Assembly (NCBI GenBank): GCA_033344895.1 | Contig: JAWPMN010000001.1 | Location: forward strand, 3,666,001-3,730,000 | DNA from: Alphaproteobacteria bacterium | GTDB taxonomy: Bacteria > Pseudomonadota > Alphaproteobacteria > UBA8366 > Aestuariispiraceae | Length of the DNA: 64,000 bases | Direction: 5' to 3' | Notes under the pieces: model-generated | Database searches by the model: none | Told to the model about the DNA's origin: nothing | The model's input: only the letters and a program-made list of their open reading frames with translations | Made by a program: the position numbers and the translations under genes | Shown: positions 43,901-51,861 of the stretch, one piece after another | How positions within the stretch are numbered: position 1 is the first letter of the stretch | How the letters are laid out: each line of letters begins with the position of its first letter

Positions 43901-45358
43901 GTCCCGGGATTGGAGACGCCGGACTCGCTCGCCCTGTCGATAGACGGACAACTGTCCGGGGGACGCGTTTCCGTCGGCATGAACGCGGAAGGCCCGGGAA
44001 TCGAAGCCTTCACCGTCAATGCCGGCCTGCCGGTTGAGCTCTCGCTTTTGGATCGTGCGCTGACATTGAGCGAGGACGCACCGCTGGACGGCAAGGTCGA
44101 TGCCCGGATCAAGCTGGAAGCCCTGATGCCGTACCTTCCGTTGGCGGAGCATTCTGCTTCCGGGACGATGGTTGTCGCCGCAACCGCCTCCGGACCCGCG
44201 ACGGCTCCAGAGATCGCTGGATCTGTATCCTTGCAAGGCATCCAGTACGAGCATCTCGAGTTCGGAACGGCCCTCCGGGATCTGGTCGGCCAGATCAACC
44301 TTGTCGGTCCGGCCATCGAGATCGCGAATCTCGAGGCGAGTGACCTCGAAGCGGGACGACTGGAGGTGCAAGGGCGAGTCTCCGTGCTTTCCCCGCTCGA
44401 GGCCTCGGAACTGTCTGTCACGGCCAGGAACTTCCAGTTCGTCAGGACCGATGCCATGACACTCGGCGCGGATACTTCCCTGCGCCTGTTCGGTGGTTCG
44501 GATCGATCGACGGCGGCGCTTGAAGGAGACCTGACGCTGACCCGCGGCGAAGTGAACCTGGCTGCGGCGCTTCCCCCCAGCATCCCAACGTTGGACGTCG
44601 AAACCCAATCGTCCTCGCCACAAGAGCCTGCCGCCCGGAAAGCGGAAACTGCTGTCCTGAACCTGGACATAAAGCTCCGTATTCCGGGGCAATTGTTCGT
44701 GCGGGGGCGCGGCGTCGATTCCGAATGGGCCGGCGACTTGCATGTTACCGGTGATGAAATCTCACCGCGTATCAATGGCGTCCTGACCGCGCGACGGGGG
44801 CGCTTCGACGTATTGGGAAGAACGTTTCAACTCCGTGACTCGGCGATCCGTTTTTCTGGCGGCGATCCAATCGATCCGCTCCTGAACATTCGTGGCGTTG
44901 CGGAGACATCGGACAATCTGACGGTGATTGCACGTCTGACCGGACCGGCGTCCAACCCGGAGATCATTCTTGAATCCGAACCTGTCATGCCGCGTGACGA
45001 GATCTTGAGCCGACTGTTGTTCGGCAAGTCCACCGGCCGGTTGAGTGCGCTGGAGGCGGCGCAGTTGGCGGTGTCCGCCGCAGAACTGTCCGGGGGGGGA
45101 GGAGGTCCCGATTTTCTGGGGGCCATTCGGCGTATTGTCGGGGTCGATGTCCTGCAAGTTGATGCGGGGGAATCGGGGCCTGCAGTCAGGGCGGGCCGGT
45201 ATATCTCCGACGGCGTTTATGTCGGCGCCAAGCAGGGCACAGCACCAGGATCAGGCAGCGTTGAAGTCGAAGTCGAGATCACACCGAACATTTCGGTGAA
45301 CACGGAAAGCGGCACCACCGACAGCAACACAGGCGTTCAGTTCAAATGGGATTATTGA
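40919..45358 (+). CDS. tamB: Translocation and assembly module protein TamB (AsmA-like)
   Basis: 1,479 residues. One N-terminal membrane helix (VVRYAMVLLLCTGLVSVGAIAGLMFWVL) anchors a long periplasmic beta-taco made of repeating beta strands rich in D-L-x-x-x-G patterns. The C-terminal DUF490 domain is clear: RRGRFDVLGRTFQLRDSAIRF, DPLLNIRGVAET, GPASNPEIILESEPVMPRDEILSRLLFGK, and a C-terminal aromatic end (VQFKWDY) that docks on TamA. Length is within the family's range. The one-base overlap with tamA ensures coupling. Confidence 0.95.
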   Translation: MADTGHNQTGKVAHVVRYAMVLLLCTGLVSVGAIAGLMFWVLGTSGGLSTAVAVVAPELKDRFDVTLSVDTVSGSLLDGLRIEQLQIEVPSTVGIDARGVALDWRPLSLFSGNLEIVRLSGEALDVSLSTQMAGTVDEAEAGGIEFDLPVAISVEQLDFPMIRLALDGEEAFEASVLGKLETLSNGLPKGAVSLEASRAGLSVDRLDASFSFAGDLKQPDLSIEVMSEIAPDGLVAKTVGLPNEINSPARLEIQGTGPASHWRGSMSFRMDDVGVLNGDIALLDVLAGNPAIDFSGTLAFPRQNFLDLSPPLPGEFEVSFFARLEPDDIVAVERMTLRKPDLAALEAVGTVDLDAETVDLKLAADLTPASGAFLDESVSVAETLVDLRVSGSMERPDVEGVATLRNVATEFGNAKTMSLTFSAIEGQGDGIALSLAVETTGFASSVPGLVEAVGTTPGMTVDALMAGDLARANDIRLRLPALGVDLDTSAELEGDRVIFPVAQVSVKDLNRLRALVGEPVSGALSVVFSNAILSLDGTLEAAFSMETSRLAIGPPELEAMLGGNPTGTGRLRFGPETGLQITELTFDTAWVTVIGEASVASTFDTVEASIEVEIDGASVPTPDEIVFDKRRLVMSVNLEGSVSAPAVKARMKGIGGTAYGVPFKNGEAAVALAWDGAVPKIDVAAGWSAYGIGFNAEAAASLQPEILRLDRLALLGTGFSVNGSAELQNYELPVQGRFDLVLDNPAALAAAFGVDVESARIRSEVVVSRSDDGRQNLTINGTAEDLVASVDGPESRMTLSRLAFEGSVRDALAVSGLEFLANISGLRTGNAAVDDMRVTARGALSNFNLDLAATGDQSVLSPDGAPSRFEAEASAQVIGIDDPKGQIRLDAARLGLAGTEIALVAPASISIEDGMPADVIADFSALGGTVAFRGETGPARARIGLDIRNLEVGTLSALIGVPEISGRLNAQLTALQSESQPATAKVTAQLNDISVPGLETPDSLALSIDGQLSGGRVSVGMNAEGPGIEAFTVNAGLPVELSLLDRALTLSEDAPLDGKVDARIKLEALMPYLPLAEHSASGTMVVAATASGPATAPEIAGSVSLQGIQYEHLEFGTALRDLVGQINLVGPAIEIANLEASDLEAGRLEVQGRVSVLSPLEASELSVTARNFQFVRTDAMTLGADTSLRLFGGSDRSTAALEGDLTLTRGEVNLAAALPPSIPTLDVETQSSSPQEPAARKAETAVLNLDIKLRIPGQLFVRGRGVDSEWAGDLHVTGDEISPRINGVLTARRGRFDVLGRTFQLRDSAIRFSGGDPIDPLLNIRGVAETSDNLTVIARLTGPASNPEIILESEPVMPRDEILSRLLFGKSTGRLSALEAAQLAVSAAELSGGGGGPDFLGAIRRIVGVDVLQVDAGESGPAVRAGRYISDGVYVGAKQGTAPGSGSVEVEVEITPNISVNTESGTTDSNTGVQFKWDY

Positions 45359-45364
45359 ATTCCG

Positions 45365-45403
45365 GATGCTCACGCTCTCGCCAGTAGGGCGAGTCTCAGC
45401 ATC
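45365..45403. terminator. Weak hairpin between tamB and the lipoprotein gene
   Basis: GATGCT (45365-45370) pairs with AGCATC (45398-45403) and, inside, CTCGCC (45377-45382) with GGCGAG (45388-45393). It lies between convergent stops. There is no T-run on either side, so it may be a processing or transcription-stop structure of low strength. Confidence 0.35.
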
Positions 45404-45425
45404 TGCACGAGGGCGCCGGATCACA

Positions 45426-45959
45426 TCACCGTAGTTCAGAGGCGCGCTGACGAACGGCTTCGTTCACGCTTCTGTAACCCTGCTCGATGACATCGGGCGG
45501 CAGATCCAGGAATGGAATGATCACGCCGGAAAAGGTTTCATTCTGCTCCAGCAGCGTCCCGCCACCGGTGGTCGGCGTCAGCTTGAAGACGTGCATTCCT
45601 TCAAAGATGATGGGAATACCGCCACCCCAGACAAGTTGGCGGTTTGGTGACACCTGCTGAATCACGGCGTGCACGACAAGCGCTTTTCCGTCGGGCCGGA
45701 CGACGTGAATGTCGATGGGTTCATTGGGGGCCAGGTCCCCCAGGACCGCCGTGTGATAGGGGTTCCAGGCGCCGTACTCGTCGAACCGGGTCAGAATTTC
45801 CCAAACCGTCTCGGGTGGCGCGTCGATCTCAAGGCTGGTCTTGATCTCGATATCCTTCACGGCGCAGGCCGCCACGACCATCGTTGCCGCCAGGAGGAGC
45901 AGCCATCGCAACCGAAAAATCGGTTTAGCCTTGATCCGTACCATGCGCTTTTGTGTCAT
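45426..45959 (-). CDS. SRPBCC-fold lipoprotein
   Basis: 177 residues. The N-terminus has basic residues, a hydrophobic core (LRWLLLLAATMVVAAC) and a lipobox VVAAC, so it is an exported lipoprotein. The mature part fits the START/polyketide-cyclase-like fold: IEIKTSLEIDAPPETVWEILTRFDEYGAWNPYH is the standard opening, then LEQNETFSGVIIPFL. Such domains bind a hydrophobic ligand; most have cytoplasmic forms, so a lipid-anchored, exported version is less common. It starts two bases after the stop of the GST-like gene and is very likely in its operon. Confidence 0.85.
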   Translation of the reverse strand: MTQKRMVRIKAKPIFRLRWLLLLAATMVVAACAVKDIEIKTSLEIDAPPETVWEILTRFDEYGAWNPYHTAVLGDLAPNEPIDIHVVRPDGKALVVHAVIQQVSPNRQLVWGGGIPIIFEGMHVFKLTPTTGGGTLLEQNETFSGVIIPFLDLPPDVIEQGYRSVNEAVRQRASELR

Positions 45960-45961
45960 CG

Positions 45962-46738
45962 TTACCCCGTAAGTCTTTGATTTGCTGCCCGATGGAAGCT
46001 CTCATTGGCTACTTCATCCGAATGTTTGTGACGAGCGACATGCCCGAGATGACCAGCGATCAGCCCCAGAACGACGCGGTCGCGGTCATGCGCGGCGATT
46101 TCACAGTGACGTCCAGCGTCGCGAAACGATGCAAGGCTGCGCTCGACCGCCGGCCGTGACCGGATTCTGTGAACCCATTCCTTTGCATGGGGGCAGGGGA
46201 CTGACATCCCGTGGGCCGCGAGAACGGACGCGACCCAGGGAAACACCAGCAAGTCGACAATCGAGAATGATCCCGTGAGATATGGCTGGTGGCAGGTGGC
46301 TTCGTCGATCCGTGAAACCGCCAGCAGGTTCTGTCGCCACATCTCTATCGAGGCGAACTCCAGTGTGCCCCCGTGGCTCAGGGCGCAGTCGATCCAATCC
46401 AGGCAGGGTTTGCGTTGCTCCCCCGGGACCTTGAGCATCCATTCGAGGAGGCCGCCGTGGCACCTGTTGCGATCAATCGACAGATGTGCGGCATGCTCCG
46501 CCAGATAGAGGCAGATCGGCTCCAGGTCCTCGAACTGGGTAAATCGCGCCGGGCCGTGCAGCACCCGGATTGCCGGCAGGGCGCCGACATGCCGGACGCT
46601 GCAATCGTGGGATCGTCGGAATGCTTGATCCCGATCCGGAAGGACGATGCGATAGGCAACGCCGCTTTCTTCCAGAACGGCAAGCGCCTGCCAGCCTTCC
46701 ACTGTTGGAGAAAACACGTAGTCGATCACCTGTACCAT
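45962..46738 (-). CDS. Glutathione S-transferase-like protein
   Basis: 258 residues from the ATG at 46738, which has GGGGAGA eight bases upstream; in-frame starts at 46747 and 46765 are possible. The thioredoxin-like half shows VIDYVFSPTVEGWQALAVLEESGVAYRI and the cis-proline GALPAIRV, followed by the QFEDLEPICLYLAEH glutathione-binding end. The helical half ends with SIVDLLVFPWV (the usual N-capping Ser...Asp) and RSRPAVERSL. A tail of about 60 residues after that point, rich in His and Arg, is not standard. It forms an operon with the lipoprotein and is divergent from a GlxA-type regulator that may control it. Confidence 0.8.
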   Translation of the reverse strand: MVQVIDYVFSPTVEGWQALAVLEESGVAYRIVLPDRDQAFRRSHDCSVRHVGALPAIRVLHGPARFTQFEDLEPICLYLAEHAAHLSIDRNRCHGGLLEWMLKVPGEQRKPCLDWIDCALSHGGTLEFASIEMWRQNLLAVSRIDEATCHQPYLTGSFSIVDLLVFPWVASVLAAHGMSVPCPHAKEWVHRIRSRPAVERSLASFRDAGRHCEIAAHDRDRVVLGLIAGHLGHVARHKHSDEVANESFHRAANQRLTG

Positions 46739-46793
46739 GATTGCCATCTCCCCACTTCCATTCACCCGAAGAAAGTTTCGGAAATCTGCATGT

Positions 46794-46828
46794 TGGCGGA
46801 AATGACAGTTTGCGCCATTATTCTGCCA
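46794..46828. promoter_or_regulatory. Candidate operator between GST-like and GlxA-type genes
   Basis: TGGCGGAA (46794-46801) and TTCTGCCA (46821-46828) are an inverted pair with 7 of 8 matches, 19 bases apart. Inside is a smaller pair, TGGCG (46794-46798) with CGCCA (46813-46817). The site ends three bases before the regulator's start codon, a place that suits self-repression and control of the divergent pair. Confidence 0.4.
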
Positions 46829-46830
46829 AG

Positions 46831-47817
46831 ATGGCTGAGATGCGCATTCTGATACTCGTCTATGACGGTTTCGAACTGTTGGACCTTGCAGGCCCCGCGT
46901 CGGTCTTCAACGGGGCCAACCTCGTGACCCAACAGTCGGTTTACCGCGTGGTTCCCGTGTCCCAACTCGGCGGGTCAGTGCGATCCATGAGCGGTGTCGA
47001 GATCATCAGTCTTCCTTTCGACCAGATTGAGGTTTCCGGGACAGACACCGTGCTTGTGGTCGGCGCGGAGAAAAGCGTTGTGCCGCAGGCCCTGCAGGCG
47101 GCAGGCATGCTGGAATGGCTGCGGACCGCGTGTCCGTCGGCCAAACGGTTCGGATCGGTCTGCACGGGTTCGTTTCTGCTGGCTGCGGCCGGTCTGCTGG
47201 ACGGGCGGGAAGCAGCCACCCATTGGGAAGCCTGCGCCCAGTTTGCGGAAATGTTTCCGACCGTACGCGTGGACCCGCAGTCGATCTATGTCGAATCGGG
47301 AAAGGTATGGACATCGGCGGGAGTGACCGCCGGAATCGACATGAGTCTGGCAATGGTCGCGCGCGATCACGGTCTGCCGGTTCGGAACCGGATCGCGCGG
47401 CACCTTGTCATCCTGAGCCACCGGTCCGGCAATCAGGCCCAGTTCAGCAGCATTCTCGATGCGCAGAGCGCCGGTTGCGGACGATTCGATGATCTGATCG
47501 GCTGGTTGACGTCAAATTGCGGGAAGAAGCTGACCATTCGGGACATGGCCGAATATTGCGGCATGTCGGAGCGATCCTTTTCACGGAAATTCCGAACCTC
47601 CACCGGCGTCTCGCCGGGCGTGTTCTTCGAGAGACTTCGGCTGGACCAGTCGAAATCGCTGATGGAGCAGGGCAAGAGCGTGAAGGAAGCCGCAGCCGCG
47701 GTCGGCTACGGCTCGACTTCGGGTTTTCGGGCAGCCTTCGCGGCGAATTTCGGCATGTCCCCGGCGGATTACAGGCTACTCCACGGCAAGGACCGTGACC
47801 TTTCGCAAGCCGTCTGA
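46831..47817 (+). CDS. GlxA-family transcriptional regulator (DJ-1/PfpI plus AraC domains)
   Basis: 328 residues. The N-terminal half is a class I glutamine-amidotransferase-like fold (MRILILVYDGFELLDLAGPASVF, later GSVCTGSFLLAAAGLLDGREAATHWE, which keeps the elbow Cys and a His). The C-terminal AraC domain has two helix-turn-helix units: LTIRDMAEYCGMSERSFSRKF and VKEAAAAVGYGSTSGFRAAF. Related regulators (GbdR, CdhR, ArgR) sense small amines or amino acids. I chose the ATG at 46831 over one at 46840; neither has a strong ribosome site. It is divergent from the GST-like and lipoprotein operon. Confidence 0.9.
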   Translation: MAEMRILILVYDGFELLDLAGPASVFNGANLVTQQSVYRVVPVSQLGGSVRSMSGVEIISLPFDQIEVSGTDTVLVVGAEKSVVPQALQAAGMLEWLRTACPSAKRFGSVCTGSFLLAAAGLLDGREAATHWEACAQFAEMFPTVRVDPQSIYVESGKVWTSAGVTAGIDMSLAMVARDHGLPVRNRIARHLVILSHRSGNQAQFSSILDAQSAGCGRFDDLIGWLTSNCGKKLTIRDMAEYCGMSERSFSRKFRTSTGVSPGVFFERLRLDQSKSLMEQGKSVKEAAAAVGYGSTSGFRAAFAANFGMSPADYRLLHGKDRDLSQAV

Positions 47818-47862
47818 CGGGAGGGCGCCGAGACTATACGATCCGGGGCGCCGGCGTTGCGG

Positions 47863-48645
47863 TCAGGTTACCTTTTCGAAGAGGGCAACCATTTCCGCAT
47901 GGAGTTCTGCCGTCGCTGCAGCGATGACGCGGCCATCCGAATGCAGGGTGAGAGGCGCCCCGGACCAGTCGGTGATGACACCGCCGGCGCCTTCGATGAC
48001 GCCAACCAGGGGCAAATAGTCATAGGGCTGAAGGTTGCAATCCACGACCGCGTCGACCCAGCCCGCGGCAAGCTGGGCATAGGGATAGCAATCGTTGGAT
48101 GGCCGCAGGTAGCGCGCCTGGCTGGTCAGTTCCGAAACCAGCCGCGGATGCGTCGTGATCAGACTTGGCAGTTCGTTGCAGGAGACGAAGGCGGCGTTAA
48201 GGTTCTTCGTCGCGCGGCAGGAAATGATCTTGTCATTCATGACGGAATGACCGTTGACCGCCCCGGCAAAGTCTTCACCCAGGGCAGGCATGCCGATTGT
48301 GCCAACGATCGGACGTCCCTGATGCAGGAGCCCCAGAAGCGTTCCGAACAGGGGCATGCCGGAGATGAAGGACTTGGTTCCGTCGATCGGGTCCACGATC
48401 CAGACATACTCCGCATCGGTATTGTCCGACCCGAACTCCTCACCGATCACCCCATGATCCGGAAATCGCCGTTTGATTTCCGCCCTCAGGGTTTTCTCCG
48501 TCTCCCGGTCGCCGACGGTGACGGGGCTCTCGTCGGCCTTGTCGCTGACCTGCAGCGCGGTTCGGAAATATCGCAGCGCCGGTTCTTTCGCGGCATGCAG
48601 AATCTCCAGACTGACATTCAGAAAGTCGTCACGGGAAAGAGACAT
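47863..48645 (-). CDS. Inositol-monophosphatase-family phosphatase (histidinol-phosphatase type)
   Basis: 260 residues. A magnesium-dependent phosphomonoesterase: VTVGDRETEKTL, GEEFGSD and WIVDPIDGTKSFISG (metal-binding motif DPIDGT) are the family core, and CNLQPYDYLPLVGVIEGAGGVITDW is the second motif, where family members usually have W-D and this one has P-Y-D. The pattern is closest to the HisN-type histidinol-phosphatases. No histidine genes are near, so the substrate may be another sugar or amine phosphate. The start lies seven bases after the DeoR stop, with GGAG across the junction, so both are made from one transcript. Confidence 0.88.
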   Translation of the reverse strand: MSLSRDDFLNVSLEILHAAKEPALRYFRTALQVSDKADESPVTVGDRETEKTLRAEIKRRFPDHGVIGEEFGSDNTDAEYVWIVDPIDGTKSFISGMPLFGTLLGLLHQGRPIVGTIGMPALGEDFAGAVNGHSVMNDKIISCRATKNLNAAFVSCNELPSLITTHPRLVSELTSQARYLRPSNDCYPYAQLAAGWVDAVVDCNLQPYDYLPLVGVIEGAGGVITDWSGAPLTLHSDGRVIAAATAELHAEMVALFEKVT

Positions 48646-48652
48646 GTACCGG

Positions 48653-49447
48653 TTACTCCGACATATCGGGGGCAGGGACGTCGCTGGCGATTTCGACGGC
48701 GACATTTGCCTGTTTCAGGAAATCCTGCAGGTCGGCTGGCGGGGCGGCGTCGGTGATCAGCAGATCGACATCCTCCGGCGGCGCAATCCGGATCGGGGCC
48801 AGGCCCCCGAACTTGCTGGAATCGGCGGCGACCAGAACATGGTTCGACCGACGCATGATCTCCCGCGAAAACTCAGCCTCCTGCATGTCGAAAAGCATGA
48901 AGCCTGTCGTGGCGTCGATGGCGGCCGCGGACAGGATCGCGTGCTGGACATTGAACTGCCGGACGAAATTTATCGCCTCCCGGCCGAAGGCGCCCGCATC
49001 ATGGGGCCGAAGCTCGCCCCCCGCCATGAACACGCGGTTGTTGTTCCGCGTCGCCAGGCTCTGGGCTACCGCAATGGAGTTAGTGACCACGAACAGGTCA
49101 TGGTGATTGCGCAGGGCGCGCGCGACAAAGGCCGTGGTCGAGCCGATATCCAGAATCAGCGAATCCCCGTTTCGGATTCGCGCAGCGACCGCCTCTGCCA
49201 CCTGCCGTTTCGCATTCGGGTTGACGTTCATCCGCTGGCTGAAAGTCGGTTCCTGGACGGCTTCGGCCAGGTAGACCCCGCCATGAACCTTCCGGACGAT
49301 GCCCTGTTCGGCCAGACTTCGGACATTACGGCGGATGGTTTCCTCGGACACGTCCAGCCGTCGGGCCAGATCCTGAATCCGACAGGAACCTAGGATTTTC
49401 AGTTCCTCGAGTATTTCCATTTCTCGGTGCGTTGAATGAACCGTCAA
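48653..49447 (-). CDS. DeoR/GlpR-family transcriptional regulator
   Basis: 264 residues from a TTG at 49447 (GGAG upstream). The N-terminal winged helix is standard for DeoR: REMEILEELKILGSCRIQDLARRLDVSEETIRRNVRSLAEQGIVRKVHGG. The C-terminal half is the sugar-phosphate-isomerase-like sensor (SLILDIGSTTAFVARAL, VVTNSIAVAQSLA, ADSSKFG). Members usually repress until a phosphorylated effector binds. It is divergent from the ABC transporter operon and upstream of the phosphatase gene; a strong inverted repeat in the shared region is its likely target. Confidence 0.92.
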   Translation of the reverse strand: MTVHSTHREMEILEELKILGSCRIQDLARRLDVSEETIRRNVRSLAEQGIVRKVHGGVYLAEAVQEPTFSQRMNVNPNAKRQVAEAVAARIRNGDSLILDIGSTTAFVARALRNHHDLFVVTNSIAVAQSLATRNNNRVFMAGGELRPHDAGAFGREAINFVRQFNVQHAILSAAAIDATTGFMLFDMQEAEFSREIMRRSNHVLVAADSSKFGGLAPIRIAPPEDVDLLITDAAPPADLQDFLKQANVAVEIASDVPAPDMSE

Positions 49448-49541
49448 GGGGCGTTCTCCGAAGTTTCAGGATTTCCTGACGCTGCCTTAGGGCGGCCGGA
49501 ATATCCGGAACACGATCCTGATTAGCAATATCGAACCACAA

Positions 49542-49596
49542 AAACACACAAAAAGTCACATCGTTTGTTGACATTTGTGTGTTTCTCTCAAAAAAT
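49542..49596 (+). promoter_or_regulatory. Promoter and large inverted repeat controlling the ABC operon
   Basis: An 11-base perfect inverted repeat, AAACACACAAA (49542-49552) with TTTGTGTGTTT (49574-49584), encloses a second small pair GTCA (49555-49558) and TGAC (49569-49572). A perfect -35 TTGACA (49568-49573) directly touches the right arm, and AAAAAT (49591-49596) fits a -10 box after 17 bases. A repressor bound here would cover the promoter of the binding-protein gene and sit in the region of the divergent regulator's own promoter. Confidence 0.65.
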
Positions 49597-49684
49597 TCCC
49601 GCCTGTAACGCATAACAATGATGGTCCATCGTTGCCGATAGTCGGCGGCCATGGCTTGAACCGACGGAACAGGAACTGGGATCA

Positions 49685-50638
49685 ATGAAAAGAAGCAGAC
49701 TACTGGGGACGGCCTTTGCGGTCGTCGCAAGCATCGGTCTAGCGACCGCTGCGCAGGCCGAAGTGGAGTCCAAGGACCCGATCAAGCTCACCCTGCATGA
49801 CTGGACGGGTCAGCTGGTCACGACGAAGATCATGGGGTCCGTTCTCCAGAATGCCGGCTACAATGTCGAGTATGTCCAGGCGGACTACATCGCGCAGTTT
49901 GCGGGTCTGAAGACCGGCGACCTTCATGTCGCGATGGAAATGTGGGAAACCACAGGCCGCGAGGCGATGGATGAGGCCACGGCCACGGGCAAGGTGGAAA
50001 ATCTTGGCGAGACCGGCATGCTGGCGGTCGAGGAGTGGTGGTATCCCTCCTACATGAAGGAACTCTGCCCCGGCCTGCCAAACTGGGAGGCCCTGAACGA
50101 TTGTGCGGAGGTCTTCTCAACGCCTGAAACGGCGCCGATGGGCCGCTATCTGGGCGCGCCGGTGACCTGGGGCGGGTTCGACGATGAACGTGTCGAGGCG
50201 CTGGAACTGGATTATGAAGTCGTCCACGCGGGAACCGATGCGGCGCTGTTTGCCGAACTGGAATCCGCCTATCAGCGCAAGGCGCCGATCCTGCTTTGGG
50301 TCTATGCGCCGCACTGGGCGCAGATCAAGTATGAGGGCGAGTGGATCGAGTTCCCGGAATACACGGCCGAGTGTTACAATGACCCGTCCTGGGGCAGCAA
50401 CGAGGACATGGCCTATGACTGCGGCAAGCCGCGCGGCCCGATCTGGAAAGTTGCCTGGGCCGGCGTGAAGGACAAGTGGCCGGGCGCCCATGCTGCAATC
50501 AAGAACTTCACGATCTCCAATGACGAGATGGCGGGCATGATCGCCCAGATCGACCTGGAAGGGCGTGACCTGGACGCGGTCGTTGCCGATTGGGTCAAGG
50601 CCAATGAAGCGACTTGGAAGGGTTGGATCGGCCAGTAA
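49685..50638 (+). CDS. Betaine-type ABC transporter, periplasmic binding protein
   Basis: 317 residues with a signal peptide cut after ATAAQA. The OpuAC-type fold is shown by IKLTLHDWTGQLVTTKIMGSVLQ, the DLHVAMEMWETTGREAM stretch and WWYPSYMKE. Tryptophans in HDWTG, EMWET, EEWWYP and APHWAQ stand at places where this family builds an aromatic box around a quaternary or methylated amine. The late ECYNDPSWGSNEDMAYDCGKP has a Cys pair that may form a disulfide. It is the first gene of the operon and is followed by a hairpin that probably makes it more abundant than the transporter. The exact ligand is not determined. Confidence 0.92.
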   Translation: MKRSRLLGTAFAVVASIGLATAAQAEVESKDPIKLTLHDWTGQLVTTKIMGSVLQNAGYNVEYVQADYIAQFAGLKTGDLHVAMEMWETTGREAMDEATATGKVENLGETGMLAVEEWWYPSYMKELCPGLPNWEALNDCAEVFSTPETAPMGRYLGAPVTWGGFDDERVEALELDYEVVHAGTDAALFAELESAYQRKAPILLWVYAPHWAQIKYEGEWIEFPEYTAECYNDPSWGSNEDMAYDCGKPRGPIWKVAWAGVKDKWPGAHAAIKNFTISNDEMAGMIAQIDLEGRDLDAVVADWVKANEATWKGWIGQ

Positions 50639-50656
50639 GGTGTGATGTCTCCTTGC

Positions 50657-50702
50657 CCGGCCGTCGTTGTCTGAGTTTCGATGGCGACGGCCGGTGCCTT
50701 TC
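50657..50702 (+). terminator. Hairpin between binding-protein and ATPase genes
   Basis: CCGGCCGTCG (50657-50666) pairs perfectly with CGACGGCCGG (50685-50694), loop 18 bases, followed by TGCCTTTC. Placed 18 bases after the binding-protein stop; likely a partial terminator or an mRNA-stabilising structure. Confidence 0.6.
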
Positions 50703-50826
50703 TTCGAGAGCTGTTTTAAGCGTCTCTGTATAATCGGAACTGTCTGAAACGTTGCTGCCCGGCGCGCAGGATCACGGCTGCGCGGGAACCGGGTGCCATA
50801 TCGCCGTCTCGGCGTACGGGGTCGTC

Positions 50827-51861
50827 ATGGAACATTCGCCGGTCAAGCTCGCCTGCCACAATGTCTGGAAGCTCTTTGGCAATGGTGCCGAACGTGTGAT
50901 GGCACAGACCCGGGGCAATCCCGGAATGGCCGAGATCGAGCAGGCCGGTCTGATCGGGGCGGTCCGAAACGCCAATCTGGAAATTCGCGAAGGCGAGATT
51001 TTCGTCATCATGGGACTGTCCGGTTCCGGAAAGTCGACCCTGGTGCGGTGTCTGTCGCGGCTGATCGAGCCGACAGCGGGGGAGATCCTCTTCGACGGCC
51101 GCGACCTACTGCGCGCCGACGAACGCGAGATGATCGACATTCGCCGTCACAAGATGGGCATGGTGTTTCAGCATTTCGCGCTGCTGCCCCATCTCACGGT
51201 CCTGCAGAATGTGGCCTTTCCTCTGGATGTTCAGGGGATTTCGAGGGCGGAGCGCGAGAAGGCGGCCCATGAGGTCATCGAACTGGTCGGCCTGAAAGGG
51301 CGCGAATCCTATTATCCGCGGGAATTGTCCGGCGGTCAGCAGCAGCGGGTGGGCATCGCGCGCTCCCTGGCGGTCAATCCCGAATTGTGGTTCCTCGACG
51401 AGCCGTTTTCGGCCCTTGATCCGCTGATCCGGAGAGAGATGCAGGACGAGTTTCTGCGCCTGCAGAACCTGCTGCGCAAAACCATCGTCTTTATCACGCA
51501 TGACTTTGACGAAGCGATCCGACTGGCCGACCGGATCGCCATCATGAAGGACGGAGAGGTCATCCAGATCGCGTCGCCGGAGGAACTGGTCCTCAATCCG
51601 GCGACAGACTATGTCGCCGAGTTCACGCGGCATATACCGCGTGCCAAGGTTCTGACCGCCGGGTCCCTGGCCCGGGACGGGGAACCGAAAGGCACGATCG
51701 CCGGTTCCGTCAAGGCCTCCGACCGGATCGAGGACATTGCCGATCGCGTGGAGTCGGCCGACGGTCCCATGGCCGTCGAAGACGGCAATGGCAGTCGGAT
51801 CGGCTATATCGAGCGTCAGCAGGTGATCGACGTCCTTGTCGGTCGGGTGCCGGCAAAATGA
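50827..51861 (+). CDS. Betaine-type ABC transporter, ATP-binding protein
   Basis: 344 residues. An N-terminal stretch typical of ProV/OpuAA (VWKLFGNGAERV) comes before the Walker A loop GLSGSGKST at about residues 63-71, with the Q loop in MVFQHFALLP, signature LSGGQQQRVGIARSL, Walker B ELWFLDEPFSALDPLIR and H loop FITHDFDEA. The C-terminal extension (after VAEFTRHIPR) is CBS-like, ending with GYIERQQVIDVLVG, as in osmotic-type transporters, but only one CBS half is obvious. The ATG at 50827 was chosen from family length. It overlaps the permease gene by four bases. Confidence 0.94.
   Translation: MEHSPVKLACHNVWKLFGNGAERVMAQTRGNPGMAEIEQAGLIGAVRNANLEIREGEIFVIMGLSGSGKSTLVRCLSRLIEPTAGEILFDGRDLLRADEREMIDIRRHKMGMVFQHFALLPHLTVLQNVAFPLDVQGISRAEREKAAHEVIELVGLKGRESYYPRELSGGQQQRVGIARSLAVNPELWFLDEPFSALDPLIRREMQDEFLRLQNLLRKTIVFITHDFDEAIRLADRIAIMKDGEVIQIASPEELVLNPATDYVAEFTRHIPRAKVLTAGSLARDGEPKGTIAGSVKASDRIEDIADRVESADGPMAVEDGNGSRIGYIERQQVIDVLVGRVPAK

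Noticed and set aside
41173-44775. Long minus-strand open frames over tamB
   Set aside because: Ser/Arg/Pro-rich antisense translation; TamB on the plus strand has its C-terminal domain intact.
47818-47862. GGCGCC palindromes between the GlxA-type gene and the phosphatase gene
   Set aside because: Too short and GC-only; expected by chance in this composition and no T-run follows.
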